17,471 nucleotides of DNA, from NCBI GenBank assembly GCA_002378845.1, contig DFRY01000073.1, positions 28,269-45,739 of the forward strand, given 5' to 3'. Positions 5,077 to 14,091 of this stretch are shown piece by piece; the first letter of the stretch is position 1; each line of letters opens with the position of its first letter. Source of the stretch: Ruminococcaceae bacterium UBA3451 (GTDB lineage: Bacteria; Bacillota; Clostridia; Oscillospirales; Acutalibacteraceae). The notes below the pieces were generated by a model. It was not told the origin of the DNA, did no database searches, and saw only the letters and a list, made by a program, of their open reading frames with translations. The position numbers and the translations under genes were made by a program.

Positions 5077-6960
5077 ATGGCAGTCAAACAGTTTAAAGCA
5101 GAATCCAAACGTCTATTGGATTTAATGATTAATTCCATTTATACTCATCACGAAATTTTCCTGCGCGAGCTGATTTCCAATGCCAGCGACGCCATCGACA
5201 AACTTTATTACAAAGCGTTGAGCGACGGGGATACCGGCCTGAACCGCGACGACTTCTCGATTCAGCTTGCGTTGGACAAGCAGAACCGTACCCTTACCAT
5301 TACCGACAACGGCTGCGGCATGACGAAGGAAGAACTGGAAAATAATCTCGGCACCATTGCAAAAAGCGGATCCTTTAATTTTAAAAAGGATAACGAACAG
5401 AAAGAGGATATCGAGATTATCGGCCAGTTCGGCGTGGGCTTTTATTCCGCGTTTATGGTAAGCCAGCATGTTACGGTTATCAGCAAAGCGTTCGGCAGCG
5501 ACGAGGCTTACCGTTGGGACAGCGAAGGCACCGAAGGTTACACAGTGGAACCCTGCGAGCGGGACGGCCACGGCAGCACTATTATTTTGCAAATTAAGCC
5601 GAACACAGAAGAAAATAATTTTGACGAGTATCTGGAAGCCTATACAATTCAGAGAATCGTGAAGAAATATTCCGATTACATCCGTTACCCGATTAAAATG
5701 GATGTGGAAAAAAGCCGCCTGAAGGAAGGCAGCAAAGACGAATACGAGTCTTACACGGAAAACGAAACGCTGAACAGCATGGTGCCAATCTGGCGAAAAA
5801 ACAAGAATGAAATTACCGACGAGCAGTATAACGAATTCTATAAAGAGAAGTTTATGGACTTTACCGACCCGGCCAGAGTGATTCATTCCAGTACCGAAGG
5901 CACCGCAACCTACAATGCGCTCATGTTTATTCCCGCAAAGGCACCTTACAATTTCTATACCCGCGACTATGAAAAGGGACTTCAGCTGTTTTCCAACGGC
6001 GTTATGATTATGGAAAAATGCGCCGACCTGCTGCCCGACTATTTCAGCTTTGTGCGCGGTTTGGTCGACTCTCAGGATTTGTCGCTGAACATTTCCCGTG
6101 AAATGCTGCAGCATGACCGCCAGTTGAAAATTATCGCCGGCCGCCTGAAAAAGAAAATCAAGTCCGAACTGGAAAGCATGCTTTCAAACGAAAGAGAAAA
6201 ATACGAGGAATTCTTCAAGAATTTCGGCCTGCAGCTGAAGTACGGCATTTACCAGGATTACGGCATGCACAAGGATGTGCTACAGGATTTATTGATGTTC
6301 TATTCCTCCAGCGAGAAAAAACTGGTCACGCTCAAAGAATACATCTCCCGTATGAAAGAGGAGCAAAAGTATATTTATTATGCCTGCGGAGAAACCATAA
6401 GCCGTATTGACCAGTTACCGCAGACCGAAGCGCTGAAAGACAAGGGTTATGAAATTCTTTACCTGACCGACGGCGTGGACGAATTTGCAATTCGTATGCT
6501 GATGAAGTATGACGACAAGGAATTCCGTTCCGTTTCCGCTGACGACCTTGGACTGGAGACAGAAGAGGAAAAGCAGGAAGCGGCCAAAAAAGTTGAGGAA
6601 AATAAAGATATGCTCAACTTTATGAAGGATGCGCTGGACGGAAAAGTAAAGCAGGTTGTCCTTTCCCAAAAGTTAAAAACACATCCGGTTTGCCTTTCCA
6701 CAGATGGAGCAATTTCCATTGAAATGGAAAAAGTGCTAAATTCCATGCCGTCGGAGGAAAAAGTTACCGCGGAACGCGTTTTGGAAATCAATGCGGATCA
6801 CCCCATCTTCCAAAAGCTTTGCGAGCTGTACCAGACCAATCAGGATGTTTTAAAGCAGTACGCATCCTTGCTGTACACACAGGCACTGTTGATTGAGGGC
6901 GTAACAATTGAAGACCCGCTTTCCTTCTCCAATCAGGTCTGCGAGCTTATGACGAAATAA
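5077..6960 (+). CDS. htpG: Molecular chaperone HtpG (bacterial Hsp90)
   Basis: HtpG is the cytosolic Hsp90 homodimer that remodels client proteins using ATP. The 627-residue length is standard. The N-terminal GHKL ATPase domain shows all expected motifs: E31-L-I-S-N35-A-S-D-A, with the catalytic Glu and the Mg-binding Asn; D77-N-G-x-G-M; and I-A-K-S-G-S (94-99). The lid glycine motif is G-Q-F-G-V-G-F (116-122). The middle domain includes QLFSNGVMIMEKCADLLPDYFSFVRGLVDSQDLSLNISRE in pieces typical of Hsp90. The C-terminal part carries the dimerisation domain, without the eukaryotic MEEVD tail, as expected. Start ATG 5077 has AGAGGT (5064-5069) seven bases upstream. It is a single-gene unit, with a promoter and CIRCE operator upstream and a strong hairpin downstream. 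In B. subtilis htpG is not under HrcA, so this control differs from that model. Confidence 0.98.
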   Translation: MAVKQFKAESKRLLDLMINSIYTHHEIFLRELISNASDAIDKLYYKALSDGDTGLNRDDFSIQLALDKQNRTLTITDNGCGMTKEELENNLGTIAKSGSFNFKKDNEQKEDIEIIGQFGVGFYSAFMVSQHVTVISKAFGSDEAYRWDSEGTEGYTVEPCERDGHGSTIILQIKPNTEENNFDEYLEAYTIQRIVKKYSDYIRYPIKMDVEKSRLKEGSKDEYESYTENETLNSMVPIWRKNKNEITDEQYNEFYKEKFMDFTDPARVIHSSTEGTATYNALMFIPAKAPYNFYTRDYEKGLQLFSNGVMIMEKCADLLPDYFSFVRGLVDSQDLSLNISREMLQHDRQLKIIAGRLKKKIKSELESMLSNEREKYEEFFKNFGLQLKYGIYQDYGMHKDVLQDLLMFYSSSEKKLVTLKEYISRMKEEQKYIYYACGETISRIDQLPQTEALKDKGYEILYLTDGVDEFAIRMLMKYDDKEFRSVSADDLGLETEEEKQEAAKKVEENKDMLNFMKDALDGKVKQVVLSQKLKTHPVCLSTDGAISIEMEKVLNSMPSEEKVTAERVLEINADHPIFQKLCELYQTNQDVLKQYASLLYTQALLIEGVTIEDPLSFSNQVCELMTK

Positions 6961-7021
6961 ACCGAGCTGATTTCAGTTCCAATTGCCAATTTGCTTCCTG
7001 CAAAGGGAGCGTTACCATAAA

Positions 7022-7048
7022 ACGCCGCCGGAATTTTTCCGGCGGCGT
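7022..7048. terminator. Strong hairpin between htpG and the convergent transglutaminase operon
   Basis: ACGCCGCCGGAA (7022-7033) and TTCCGGCGGCGT (7037-7048) form a perfect 12-bp stem with a 3-nt T loop. On the minus strand it is followed by TTTTA (7022-7018), on the plus strand only by a T-poor stretch. It most likely ends the minus-strand operon and helps end htpG transcripts. Confidence 0.75.
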
Positions 7049-7068
7049 CGCTTCATTTCAGGGCAAGT

Positions 7069-7088
7069 TTTATATCAGTTTATATCAG
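7069..7088 (-). repeat. 10-bp tandem duplication across the transglutaminase stop codon
   Basis: TTTATATCAG occurs twice head to tail (7069-7078 and 7079-7088), and the minus-strand stop codon (7080-7082) lies in the second copy. It looks like a small slippage duplication at the gene end. No function is implied. Confidence 0.5.
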
Positions 7089-9668
7089 GTTGTAAATATA
7101 TTTCATTAAAAATTTTTCTGCTTTGGATGCACACGACAGATTCAGGTGCGCCAGCATTTTCGCGTCGTCCCGCAGGAAGGCAAGTTCCTCCGGGGTTACC
7201 GTGTGCAGGCTGAAACGTGCTTTCAGGGCAATGTCCGTTGCTTCTTCGCTGATTGTACCCCCGAACCGCGCCAGCTTTTCCATATAGCGGTAAATTGCGA
7301 GAGCCGCTTTATTGGAATCGGGCTGGGTGAACAGCTTCTCGCGGTGACGGAATACCAGCCAGCGTTTCAACAACGCGGCAAAACGAAGAAGAATAAGGAC
7401 GGCAATTGCAATCAGTATGGGCAGTGCAGCGGCAATAACGTCGTCCGGATTCCGGGTTCCAATTGGGCTGGTGGATTGGGAAACGGTGCTTTGGGTGTTG
7501 CTGCTTGCCGTCTGACTTTCCACAGCGCTTGCTGCGCTGCTGGATACGGCGCTTTCAGCGGGCGTGCTGGAAACGGAGGACTCCGTTTGTGGCAGGTCGT
7601 CCTGCGTTTGGTTTTGCTCCACATTAAAGCCGGGCGTAACTTCCACAGGCTGCCAGCCAAGGCCGGGGTAATATACTTCCACCCAGGCGTGCGCGCGGTT
7701 ATCTTTTACGTTTGCCCAGCCGCTAACGGCATTTTTATAGTCGCTGTCCGTTACGATATACCCTTCCGCGTAACGTGCGGGAACCCCCATAGCGCGCAGC
7801 AAAACCGTGGCCGCGGTAGCAAAATGCACGCAGTAGCCTTTGTGATTCTGGAACAGGAAATAATCCGTAAAATCCTGCCCGGCAGGGGTTCTCCCCGGCG
7901 TCAGGGTATAAGTGCAGGTTTGCGCCAGATAAATTTTCACCGCGTCGATAATGTGGCTGATGGAACCGTAGGTACTGGCGGAAGAACGTGTCACTAAGCT
8001 GTCGCGAAGTGTATATCCGCCTATGATTCTTTGTTCCTGAAGCAGAGTTTGCAGTTTTTCTTTTATGCCCTGGGGCAGCTGGGTGTATTTGTCGTACAGG
8101 AACAGGCGATAATCCTGGTCTTCCTCTATAAAAGCTTTGCCGTCCCCTGTAAGGGTGTTCATTAACTCATCCGGAATAGGGTCGGTATAGGAGGTTCGCA
8201 CGTTATTGGGGTTGAAAAGGGTCATCTGGCCGTCCTGTTTGTAATAGGACCACAGCCCCCGCGTCGTGTCATTCAGGGTAGCGCCACCTGCGCTGTATTT
8301 TTCGGAAAGCGCCAGAAAAACTCCGGGTACATTGGAACTGATATGCTCGCCGTTAAAGCTGTTTGCGTACATCGTATAGTCGTTGGTACCGAAAAGCCAC
8401 GACGAACGGATGCTGTCGTCATGAATGAATTTTACCCCGGTAATACTTTTGGGGTCGGTTGTCAGGTTATAAGGAGTATAAATAATCTTTTTATTTGCGC
8501 CGGTGTTTTTTACCTGAACACGGAACGGAGCCAGATCAATGCTGGGCTGGGGGCCGATTAAACGGAAAAGCGTTGCAGACATGTTCTGTACGTTAAAGCT
8601 GCTCAGCTTCGGGTCAATTTCCGTATAGTCCGAATCCGGCAGCGGTTCCCAGCTGGTGCCGGTGTAAATGCTTCCGGTAAAACCTTTCAGGTAAGTGGGG
8701 TATGCAGGGTCAGCCTGTACCTGTAGCATGGTTCTGCCTGTAAAACGAACGGAATCCGCGCCCTTTAAATTCACATGGTCACTGCTGCCGGCCAGCGAAT
8801 CGCCGTTGTCAAGGAAAGAATAATCACTGATTCGGCTTAAGTTATCAATTAGTTTATACCGAAGCGTCTGTGCGTTGGGGGAATATTGATACGTTGCTTC
8901 GGGGAAAACGGCCAGAATAAGTGCAAACGATAGCAGTACTGCAGGAATCAGCTGCAGCCCGGCCTTTGCGGCGGCGGAATGGCTTTTCGCCCGGTAGGTT
9001 TTCCTCGTTTTCAGGAACCCCTGCCGTTTTCCGCCGGAAAGGCGCATAAACAGCAGCAGTACCCAGCAGGAAATCAGCATTAATATTCCGTACAGGTTCG
9101 GAGAAATGTTAAAAATCAGCGCGGCGGTAGGAAACGGAACCGTAAACAAAAAGGCAGCCCCTGCGCTTTGGCGGCGTATAATTGCCCAGCAAAGCAGGAA
9201 GGTGAGAAAAAGCACCGAATACAGAATAAAAACCGTACTCATCAGCGAAAATTCAGCCGGCTTTGCGGTTATATTGTAAATTGGCAGAACATAATCGGAA
9301 TGGCTGGCATAGGTTCGCATAATCTGGTTGGTTGTTATTAAAAACCCCTGAACCAAATCGCTGCGCAGGTAATACCCTGCCGCAAGAAACACGGCAAACA
9401 GAGCGAGGGTAGGACAAGGCCGCCCCCATTTCAGGTGAAAAACGGCAGAAACCGCAGCAACAGACAGCAGGGAGTAAAGAACGGTTGTAAGGGGAAGAAC
9501 AGGTGGCGAAAACACCGAAATAAAACACCAGGCGGCACCGAATACACCCAGCAAAACCAAAAGGGTGCTGAAAAGAAAAGTGACCGCGGAAGAGGGCTCT
9601 TTACCGGTCAGGCGCGGTGCGATGAGTTCTATTCCGGAGGCGTCCGGTTTTCGTTGATTCTTGCGCAT
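7080..9668 (-). CDS. Membrane transglutaminase-like (TgpA-type) protein
   Basis: The protein has 862 residues. The first 260 or so contain a bundle of membrane helices. A large extracytoplasmic region follows, with a transglutaminase-like core near 600-690. Then come a Ser/Thr/Gln-rich linker, one more membrane helix and a cytoplasmic tail of about 110 residues. The papain-like active site is visible: Cys613 in GYCVHFATAATVLLRAMG, His660 in NRAHAWVEVYY, and Glu676 in GWQPVEVTPG where Asp is commoner. Such proteins are thought to act as transglutaminases or proteases at the membrane, and their substrates are unknown. A TTG 18 bases upstream is in frame, but ATG 9668 has AGGAG five bases before it and is preferred. 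It is the last gene of the moxR-DUF58-transglutaminase operon, 14 nt after the DUF58 gene, a linkage conserved across many bacteria. A strong hairpin follows its stop. Confidence 0.9.
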   Translation of the reverse strand: MRKNQRKPDASGIELIAPRLTGKEPSSAVTFLFSTLLVLLGVFGAAWCFISVFSPPVLPLTTVLYSLLSVAAVSAVFHLKWGRPCPTLALFAVFLAAGYYLRSDLVQGFLITTNQIMRTYASHSDYVLPIYNITAKPAEFSLMSTVFILYSVLFLTFLLCWAIIRRQSAGAAFLFTVPFPTAALIFNISPNLYGILMLISCWVLLLFMRLSGGKRQGFLKTRKTYRAKSHSAAAKAGLQLIPAVLLSFALILAVFPEATYQYSPNAQTLRYKLIDNLSRISDYSFLDNGDSLAGSSDHVNLKGADSVRFTGRTMLQVQADPAYPTYLKGFTGSIYTGTSWEPLPDSDYTEIDPKLSSFNVQNMSATLFRLIGPQPSIDLAPFRVQVKNTGANKKIIYTPYNLTTDPKSITGVKFIHDDSIRSSWLFGTNDYTMYANSFNGEHISSNVPGVFLALSEKYSAGGATLNDTTRGLWSYYKQDGQMTLFNPNNVRTSYTDPIPDELMNTLTGDGKAFIEEDQDYRLFLYDKYTQLPQGIKEKLQTLLQEQRIIGGYTLRDSLVTRSSASTYGSISHIIDAVKIYLAQTCTYTLTPGRTPAGQDFTDYFLFQNHKGYCVHFATAATVLLRAMGVPARYAEGYIVTDSDYKNAVSGWANVKDNRAHAWVEVYYPGLGWQPVEVTPGFNVEQNQTQDDLPQTESSVSSTPAESAVSSSAASAVESQTASSNTQSTVSQSTSPIGTRNPDDVIAAALPILIAIAVLILLRFAALLKRWLVFRHREKLFTQPDSNKAALAIYRYMEKLARFGGTISEEATDIALKARFSLHTVTPEELAFLRDDAKMLAHLNLSCASKAEKFLMKYIYNLI

Positions 9669-9682
9669 GACTTCTCCTATTC

Positions 9683-10870
9683 TCAAATCGTAAGCCCGGA
9701 AAGGCTTTGCTGTATGGTACCGGGTGAAATTTCCGTCACTTCAATTTGCAGGGCTCTTACGGCGTCGGCAAGCTTTTTCTGGCTTTCATCCATCTTTCCG
9801 CAGAACAAAACGGTCGTTCGTTCTCCGCTTCTGCGGCTGTCACAAAATGCGGTAAGTTCGTCCGTCAGTCTGCCGGTAATGTAAATGATATGCGGAAATT
9901 CCCGTGTGTTTTCGTTCAGCACGTTGTGGCAGCGCAGCGCGTAACACTCTTCGCTGTATCGTTCGGCGGAAAGCAGTGTGTTCAGCAAAAGCGCGGTGTC
10001 CTCGTCCGTTTCAATTCGGTTTTGGTGAAACTGGCTGTGTTCCGCTTCATACCATTCCACGCTGTGATTTGTTTCATTTTCCAAAAGAAAGCGGGAAAGG
10101 GAGGCGAGCGTTTCCACAACTGTGTCAAGCGCGGCCATGTCGGCTGCCATTAATTCCGTAAGCAGAAGGACGGAACTGTCCGTTGGCAGGCTGAATTCCT
10201 TCACCATCAGCTCGTCCAGCTTCGAACTCAATTTCCAATGGATGCTGCGCAGACGGTCGCCGTCGCGGAACGGGCGAACGTCAAAAATTTCAGACGGGTC
10301 ATCGCCCGGTTTTACCTTGGAATAGGTGCTGCTTTCCACACCGGGATTCGCTGCGGTATCGATCCTCGCGTCAAGAAAATGTACCGTGGGGGCTACAAAT
10401 ACCTCTGTATAAAGTTGAAGTATGTGTTTGGCCGTGAAAATTCCAAGGGAATCAAAATATTTTATCTGGGTCAGCCGTACCGAAACTTTCCCGCAGAATT
10501 GCGATTTCATTTGAAATTCGACCGTCTGTTCCGGGCCGGAGCTTACGGGCAGGGAAAACGTCTCGTACCGTTTTTCGCCGCAAAGCGAATTTTCGCAGCA
10601 GATTTTCAGCTCTGCCCGGGCAATGGGGAACAAGGAGCGGTTTTCCGCGCGGATCATCAGTCGGATTTCCTCCGCCTTATTAGCGTACGCGTTTTTGACC
10701 TGTACGCGGAATGTGGTTTTTCGTATGGCAAGTAAGGTCACAACCCAGGAAGCCAACGGCAGCAGTATGGCTGCCGCAAGCAGAAAGAACGCCAGATAAC
10801 CCGCAAAAAACAGATAAAACAAAAAAATCGCGGCCAGCGTCAGAATGTAAAAGATACGATATCTGAGCAT
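9683..10870 (-). CDS. DUF58 domain protein (MoxR-associated)
   Basis: This 395-residue protein has two closely spaced N-terminal membrane helices (about 6-26 and 27-48), a beta-rich extracytoplasmic or membrane-proximal region, and the DUF58 signature at 188-217. The signature's key residues are P-G-D-D at 188-191, the segment IFDVRPFRDGDRLRSIHWK, and the S-K-x-D-E-L-M-V-K-E-F run that follows. DUF58 proteins are related to von Willebrand A domains and are believed to be partners of MoxR ATPases in assembling or activating other proteins; the mechanism is not known. ATG 10870 has GAGGTG five bases upstream. The gene lies 9 nt after moxR and 14 nt before the transglutaminase gene, so the three are surely co-transcribed. 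Several Cys (about 91-97 and 126) are unusual but without clear pattern. Confidence 0.9.
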   Translation of the reverse strand: MLRYRIFYILTLAAIFLFYLFFAGYLAFFLLAAAILLPLASWVVTLLAIRKTTFRVQVKNAYANKAEEIRLMIRAENRSLFPIARAELKICCENSLCGEKRYETFSLPVSSGPEQTVEFQMKSQFCGKVSVRLTQIKYFDSLGIFTAKHILQLYTEVFVAPTVHFLDARIDTAANPGVESSTYSKVKPGDDPSEIFDVRPFRDGDRLRSIHWKLSSKLDELMVKEFSLPTDSSVLLLTELMAADMAALDTVVETLASLSRFLLENETNHSVEWYEAEHSQFHQNRIETDEDTALLLNTLLSAERYSEECYALRCHNVLNENTREFPHIIYITGRLTDELTAFCDSRRSGERTTVLFCGKMDESQKKLADAVRALQIEVTEISPGTIQQSLSGLTI

Positions 10871-10879
10871 TGCGCACCT

Positions 10880-11830
10880 CTATCGTTTGGTAATGGAGGG
10901 AGCCGAAACGTCCTTTAAAATATCGGAAAGCAGCGTGCCCGCCGTGGTGTTGCTTATTTTTGCCTGCGCGCTCAGCAAAATTCGATGTTCGATTACGTCG
11001 GAGAATACGAATTGAACGTCCTTCGGTACGACATAATCCCTGCCGGAAAGGTAAGCGGCAGACTGCGCCATTTTTGCCAGCGCAATAGAGCCGCGCGGGC
11101 TCGCGCCCAGGCGGATCATGGGGTTGTCCCTTGTGGCGGCAATCAAACGGGCAATGTAATCGTATAACTCATCTGCAATATAAATCGCTTCTACCTCATT
11201 CTGCATCTGAATAATTTCGTCTGCGTTCACGATGCTTCGTACGGTTTCCAGCGGGTCGGTCTTTTGTTTGCGCTTAAGTATTTCCACTTCATCTTTCAGT
11301 TCGGGGTATCCCATGGTAAGGCGCACCGTAAAGCGGTCAAGCTGTGATTCGGGCAGCATCTGCGTTCCTGCGGAGCCAACCGGGTTCTGGGTTGCAATGA
11401 CAACGTACGGTTTTGGGGTGGGGTGGGTAACGCCGTCTACCGTAATGCTGCCTTCCTCCATAACTTCCAGCAGGGCGGACTGCGTTTTGCTGGAGGTACG
11501 GTTGATTTCATCCGCCAGGAAAAGGTTGCACAGTGCCGCGCCGGGCTTGTACTCCAGCAGGCCGGTTTCTTTGTTGTATATGGAAAAGCCGGTCACATCG
11601 GTCGGCATAACGTCCGGCGTAAACTGAAGCCGTTTGTAATCCAGGGAAACCGCCTTGGAGAACGCAAGCGCAAGGGTGGTTTTTCCCACGCCGGGAATGT
11701 CTTCCAGTAAAATGTGGCCGCGTGCCAGAATTACCATCAGCACTTTTCCAATTATTTCATCTTTGCCTACAACTGCTCTTTTTACTTCATTGATGATTTT
11801 CAAAGCCTGCTGCATAGTTTCAGCCACCAT
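10880..11830 (-). CDS. MoxR-family AAA+ ATPase
   Basis: MoxR ATPases are cytoplasmic hexameric AAA+ chaperones that help mature or insert partner proteins. The 316-residue protein is a single AAA+ module. It has Walker A G-V-G-K-T-T (47-52), Walker B LFLADEIN (103-110), a sensor-1 region VIATQNPVG, and the arginine-rich LPESQLDRF segment. The small lid domain contains GASPRGSIALAKMAQS. It is the first gene of an operon with the DUF58 and transglutaminase genes, matching the widespread MoxR-DUF58-TgpA arrangement in which the ATPase is thought to act on the other two. The start at 11830 has only a weak ribosome site; an ATG five codons later (11815) is an alternative. A strong promoter stands 21 nt upstream of the start. 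Confidence 0.93.
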   Translation of the reverse strand: MVAETMQQALKIINEVKRAVVGKDEIIGKVLMVILARGHILLEDIPGVGKTTLALAFSKAVSLDYKRLQFTPDVMPTDVTGFSIYNKETGLLEYKPGAALCNLFLADEINRTSSKTQSALLEVMEEGSITVDGVTHPTPKPYVVIATQNPVGSAGTQMLPESQLDRFTVRLTMGYPELKDEVEILKRKQKTDPLETVRSIVNADEIIQMQNEVEAIYIADELYDYIARLIAATRDNPMIRLGASPRGSIALAKMAQSAAYLSGRDYVVPKDVQFVFSDVIEHRILLSAQAKISNTTAGTLLSDILKDVSAPSITKR

Positions 11831-11850
11831 TCTGTCTAATTATTATTATC

Positions 11851-11879
11851 ATTATAGAGTAATCCGGTGTATATTTCAA
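11851..11879 (-). promoter_or_regulatory. Promoter of the moxR-DUF58-transglutaminase operon
   Basis: On the minus strand TTGAAA (11879-11874) and a perfect TATAAT (11856-11851) are separated by 17 bp. The transcript should begin near 11844, only about 14 nt before the first candidate start codon, giving a very short leader that may explain the weak ribosome site. Confidence 0.87.
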
Positions 11880-11935
11880 TTATAAGTATTCACATTGTTA
11901 TTTCTGTACAAACAAGAATTTATTTTAAAATTCTC

Positions 11936-11965
11936 TTGCAAAAATACCGTCGGTCGCGCTAAGAT
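11936..11965 (+). promoter_or_regulatory. Probable promoter of the aldehyde dehydrogenase-Sir2 operon
   Basis: TTGCAA (11936-11941) and TAAGAT (11960-11965) are spaced 18 bp apart, 27 nt before the ATG at 11992. The match is moderate. It is divergent from the moxR promoter, with about 55 bp between the two. Confidence 0.5.
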
Positions 11966-11991
11966 AGGTTTAATTGGAAAGGAAGGTTGTT

Positions 11992-13353
11992 ATGGAAGAG
12001 ATAATTGAAAAACAGCGCAGTTATTTTAATACGGGGGCAACCCTTCCGCTTGCATTTCGAATCCGTCAGTTAAAGCGTTTAAAACAGGCTCTGCAGGAAT
12101 TTGAACCGCAGCTTTTGGAAGCGCTGCAGCAGGACTTGGGCAAACCGATTTTCGAAGGCTACGAAGCCGAACTTGGCATATTGTATGAAGAAATTAATTT
12201 TACCCTAAAGCATTTGAAATCGTGGGCAAGGCCGAAGCGGGTGCCAACCCCACTGGTCCATTTTCCTGCCAAAAGTACCGTTTACACGGAGCCGCTTGGC
12301 GTGGTTTTAATTATGTCGCCGTGGAATTACCCGCTGCAGCTTACCGTTGCGCCGCTCATTGCCGCAATTTCGGCTGGCGACTGCGCGGTGGTGAAGCCCT
12401 CCCGTTATTCGCAGGCAACGTCACTGGTAATTGAAAAAATGCTCGCACAGTATTTTGAGCCGAATTATATTTCGGTATTTCAGGGCGGCAGTCAGGTAAA
12501 CACCGAACTGCTCCGGCTGAAATACGACCATATCTTCTTTACCGGAAGTCCCCATGTGGGCCGCATTGTAATGGAAGCTGCCGCAAAAAACCTTACTCCG
12601 GTCACACTGGAACTGGGTGGAAAAAGCCCGTGTATTGTGGACGAAACCGCGGACGTAGCGCTTGCCGCACGCCGTATTGCCTGGGGCAAGCTGATTAATG
12701 CGGGGCAAACCTGTGTCGCGCCGGATTACGCATTGGTACATGAAAGCGTGAAAGACCAATTTATAAAAGAGTATATCACATCGGTCAAGTCATTTTATGG
12801 GGAAGATGTTTTACATAACGATGAGTACTGCAAAATAATCAATGAAAAACATTTCAGCCGTTTGTGCGGGCTGCTTTCCTGCGGAACCGCAGTATTCGGA
12901 GGAAATTCCGATGAAACAACGCGGAAAATCGAACCGACTGTTCTGACCGACGTTACACCCGAAAGCCCTGTTATGCAGGAAGAAATTTTCGGGCCTATCC
13001 TGCCGGTTCTACCGTTTCGGTCGTTTACAGAGGTGCTCGGCTTTGTAAAATCCCGCGCAAAGCCGCTTGCATTGTATCTGTTTACAACGGACGCACAGCG
13101 GGAACAGCGGGTTTTAAACGAGGTTCCGTTCGGCGGCGGATGTGTGAACGACACTGTGGTACACCTGAGCAACCCCAACATGCATTTCGGCGGGGTGGGG
13201 GAGAGCGGAATGGGCGGGTATCACGGCAAAATGGGCTTTTATACCTTTTCGCATCAAAAGTCTGTGCTGAAAAAATCCAACCGGCTTGATGTGCCGTTCC
13301 GCTACGCACCTTACGGGAAAAAGCTTTCCCTGCTAAAAAAACTGATGAAGTAA
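11992..13353 (+). CDS. NAD(P)-dependent aldehyde dehydrogenase, class 3 type
   Basis: The enzyme oxidises aldehydes to carboxylic acids with NAD(P)+. The protein has 453 residues, the size of class 3 (fatty or aromatic aldehyde) enzymes rather than the roughly 490-500 of class 1/2. Active-site residues are present: Asn112 in SPWNYP, Glu207 in LELGGKSP, and the catalytic Cys241 in NAGQTCVAPDY. The E-E-I-F-G-P-I-L-P motif and the C-terminal NPNMHFGGVGESGMGGYHG motif are also typical. The C-terminus is basic and moderately hydrophobic, perhaps loosely membrane-associated as in other class 3 enzymes. An in-frame TTG at 11974 lies before the ribosome site AAAGGAAGG (11978-11986), so ATG 11992 is the start. 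The sirtuin gene follows after 13 nt in the same operon, which ties two NAD-using enzymes together. Confidence 0.95.
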   Translation: MEEIIEKQRSYFNTGATLPLAFRIRQLKRLKQALQEFEPQLLEALQQDLGKPIFEGYEAELGILYEEINFTLKHLKSWARPKRVPTPLVHFPAKSTVYTEPLGVVLIMSPWNYPLQLTVAPLIAAISAGDCAVVKPSRYSQATSLVIEKMLAQYFEPNYISVFQGGSQVNTELLRLKYDHIFFTGSPHVGRIVMEAAAKNLTPVTLELGGKSPCIVDETADVALAARRIAWGKLINAGQTCVAPDYALVHESVKDQFIKEYITSVKSFYGEDVLHNDEYCKIINEKHFSRLCGLLSCGTAVFGGNSDETTRKIEPTVLTDVTPESPVMQEEIFGPILPVLPFRSFTEVLGFVKSRAKPLALYLFTTDAQREQRVLNEVPFGGGCVNDTVVHLSNPNMHFGGVGESGMGGYHGKMGFYTFSHQKSVLKKSNRLDVPFRYAPYGKKLSLLKKLMK

Positions 13354-13366
13354 GAAAGGAAATCTT

Positions 13367-14086
13367 ATGGACAGTCAACTCGAACAGCTGCAAAATTTAA
13401 TCGATAAAAGCAGACGGATTGTGTTTTTCGGCGGTGCGGGGGTGTCCACCGAAAGCGGAATTCCGGACTTCCGCAGTGTGGACGGCCTGTATCATCAGCA
13501 TTATCCGTATCCTCCGGAAGTCATGCTTAGCCACAGCTTTTACGAAAGCCACACCGCGGAATTCTTTGACTTTTACCGGGATAAAATGCTTTATCTGAAC
13601 GCTGTGCCAAATGCGGCTCACCGCAGGCTGGCGGAACTGGAGCGGGAAGGCAAGCTTTCCGCCGTGGTAACCCAGAACATTGACGGGCTGCATCAGAAAG
13701 CGGGCAGTAAAAATGTGTTTGAACTGCACGGGTCGGTGCACCGTAATTACTGCCAGCAATGTCATAAACTGTACGGTGCGGAATTTATGCTGCACAGCAC
13801 GGGAATCCCCACCTGCGAATGCGGGGGAACCATTAAACCGGACGTGGTACTGTACGAGGAAGGACTGAATCAACGTACCCTGAACGGCGCGGTGGAAGCA
13901 ATTGAAAATGCGGACATGCTGATCATCGGCGGAACTTCGCTTGCGGTTTACCCGGCGGCCAGTCTGGTGAACTATTACGGGGGTGACCGGCTGGTGCTGA
14001 TCAACCGGACTGCCACACCACAGGACGGCAATGCCGACCTGGTTATCAATTCCAGCATTGGGGAAGTGCTGGAGCAGATTCAGTGA
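13367..14086 (+). CDS. cobB: NAD-dependent protein deacylase, Sir2 family
   Basis: Sirtuins remove acetyl or other acyl groups from lysines, consuming NAD+ and giving O-acyl-ADP-ribose and nicotinamide. The 239 residues cover one catalytic core. They include the Rossmann NAD site GGAGVSTESGIPDFRS (about 22-37), TQNIDGLHQKAG (about 103-114), the catalytic His121 in FELHGS, and GTSLAVYPAASL near the C-terminus. A four-cysteine zinc site is present (C129-x-x-C132 and C150-x-C152); the second pair is one residue closer than the usual C-x-x-C. The Tyr/Arg pair typical of desuccinylases is not evident, so deacetylase activity is more likely. ATG 13367 is preceded by AGAAAGGA. The gene is second in the operon with the aldehyde dehydrogenase and is closed by the terminator at 14092. 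The symbol is the generic bacterial one. Confidence 0.95.
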   Translation: MDSQLEQLQNLIDKSRRIVFFGGAGVSTESGIPDFRSVDGLYHQHYPYPPEVMLSHSFYESHTAEFFDFYRDKMLYLNAVPNAAHRRLAELEREGKLSAVVTQNIDGLHQKAGSKNVFELHGSVHRNYCQQCHKLYGAEFMLHSTGIPTCECGGTIKPDVVLYEEGLNQRTLNGAVEAIENADMLIIGGTSLAVYPAASLVNYYGGDRLVLINRTATPQDGNADLVINSSIGEVLEQIQ

Positions 14087-14091
14087 GATGA

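Noticed and set aside
5122..6114. Long open frame on the minus strand across htpG (330 codons)
   Set aside because: It lies wholly inside htpG, has no ribosome site, and its product has no domain sense. It is a shadow of biased codon use in the real gene.
7146..7997. Long plus-strand frame opposite the transglutaminase gene
   Set aside because: The opposite strand encodes a clear enzyme active site in the same interval, and the plus-strand frame has no promoter or recognisable domain.
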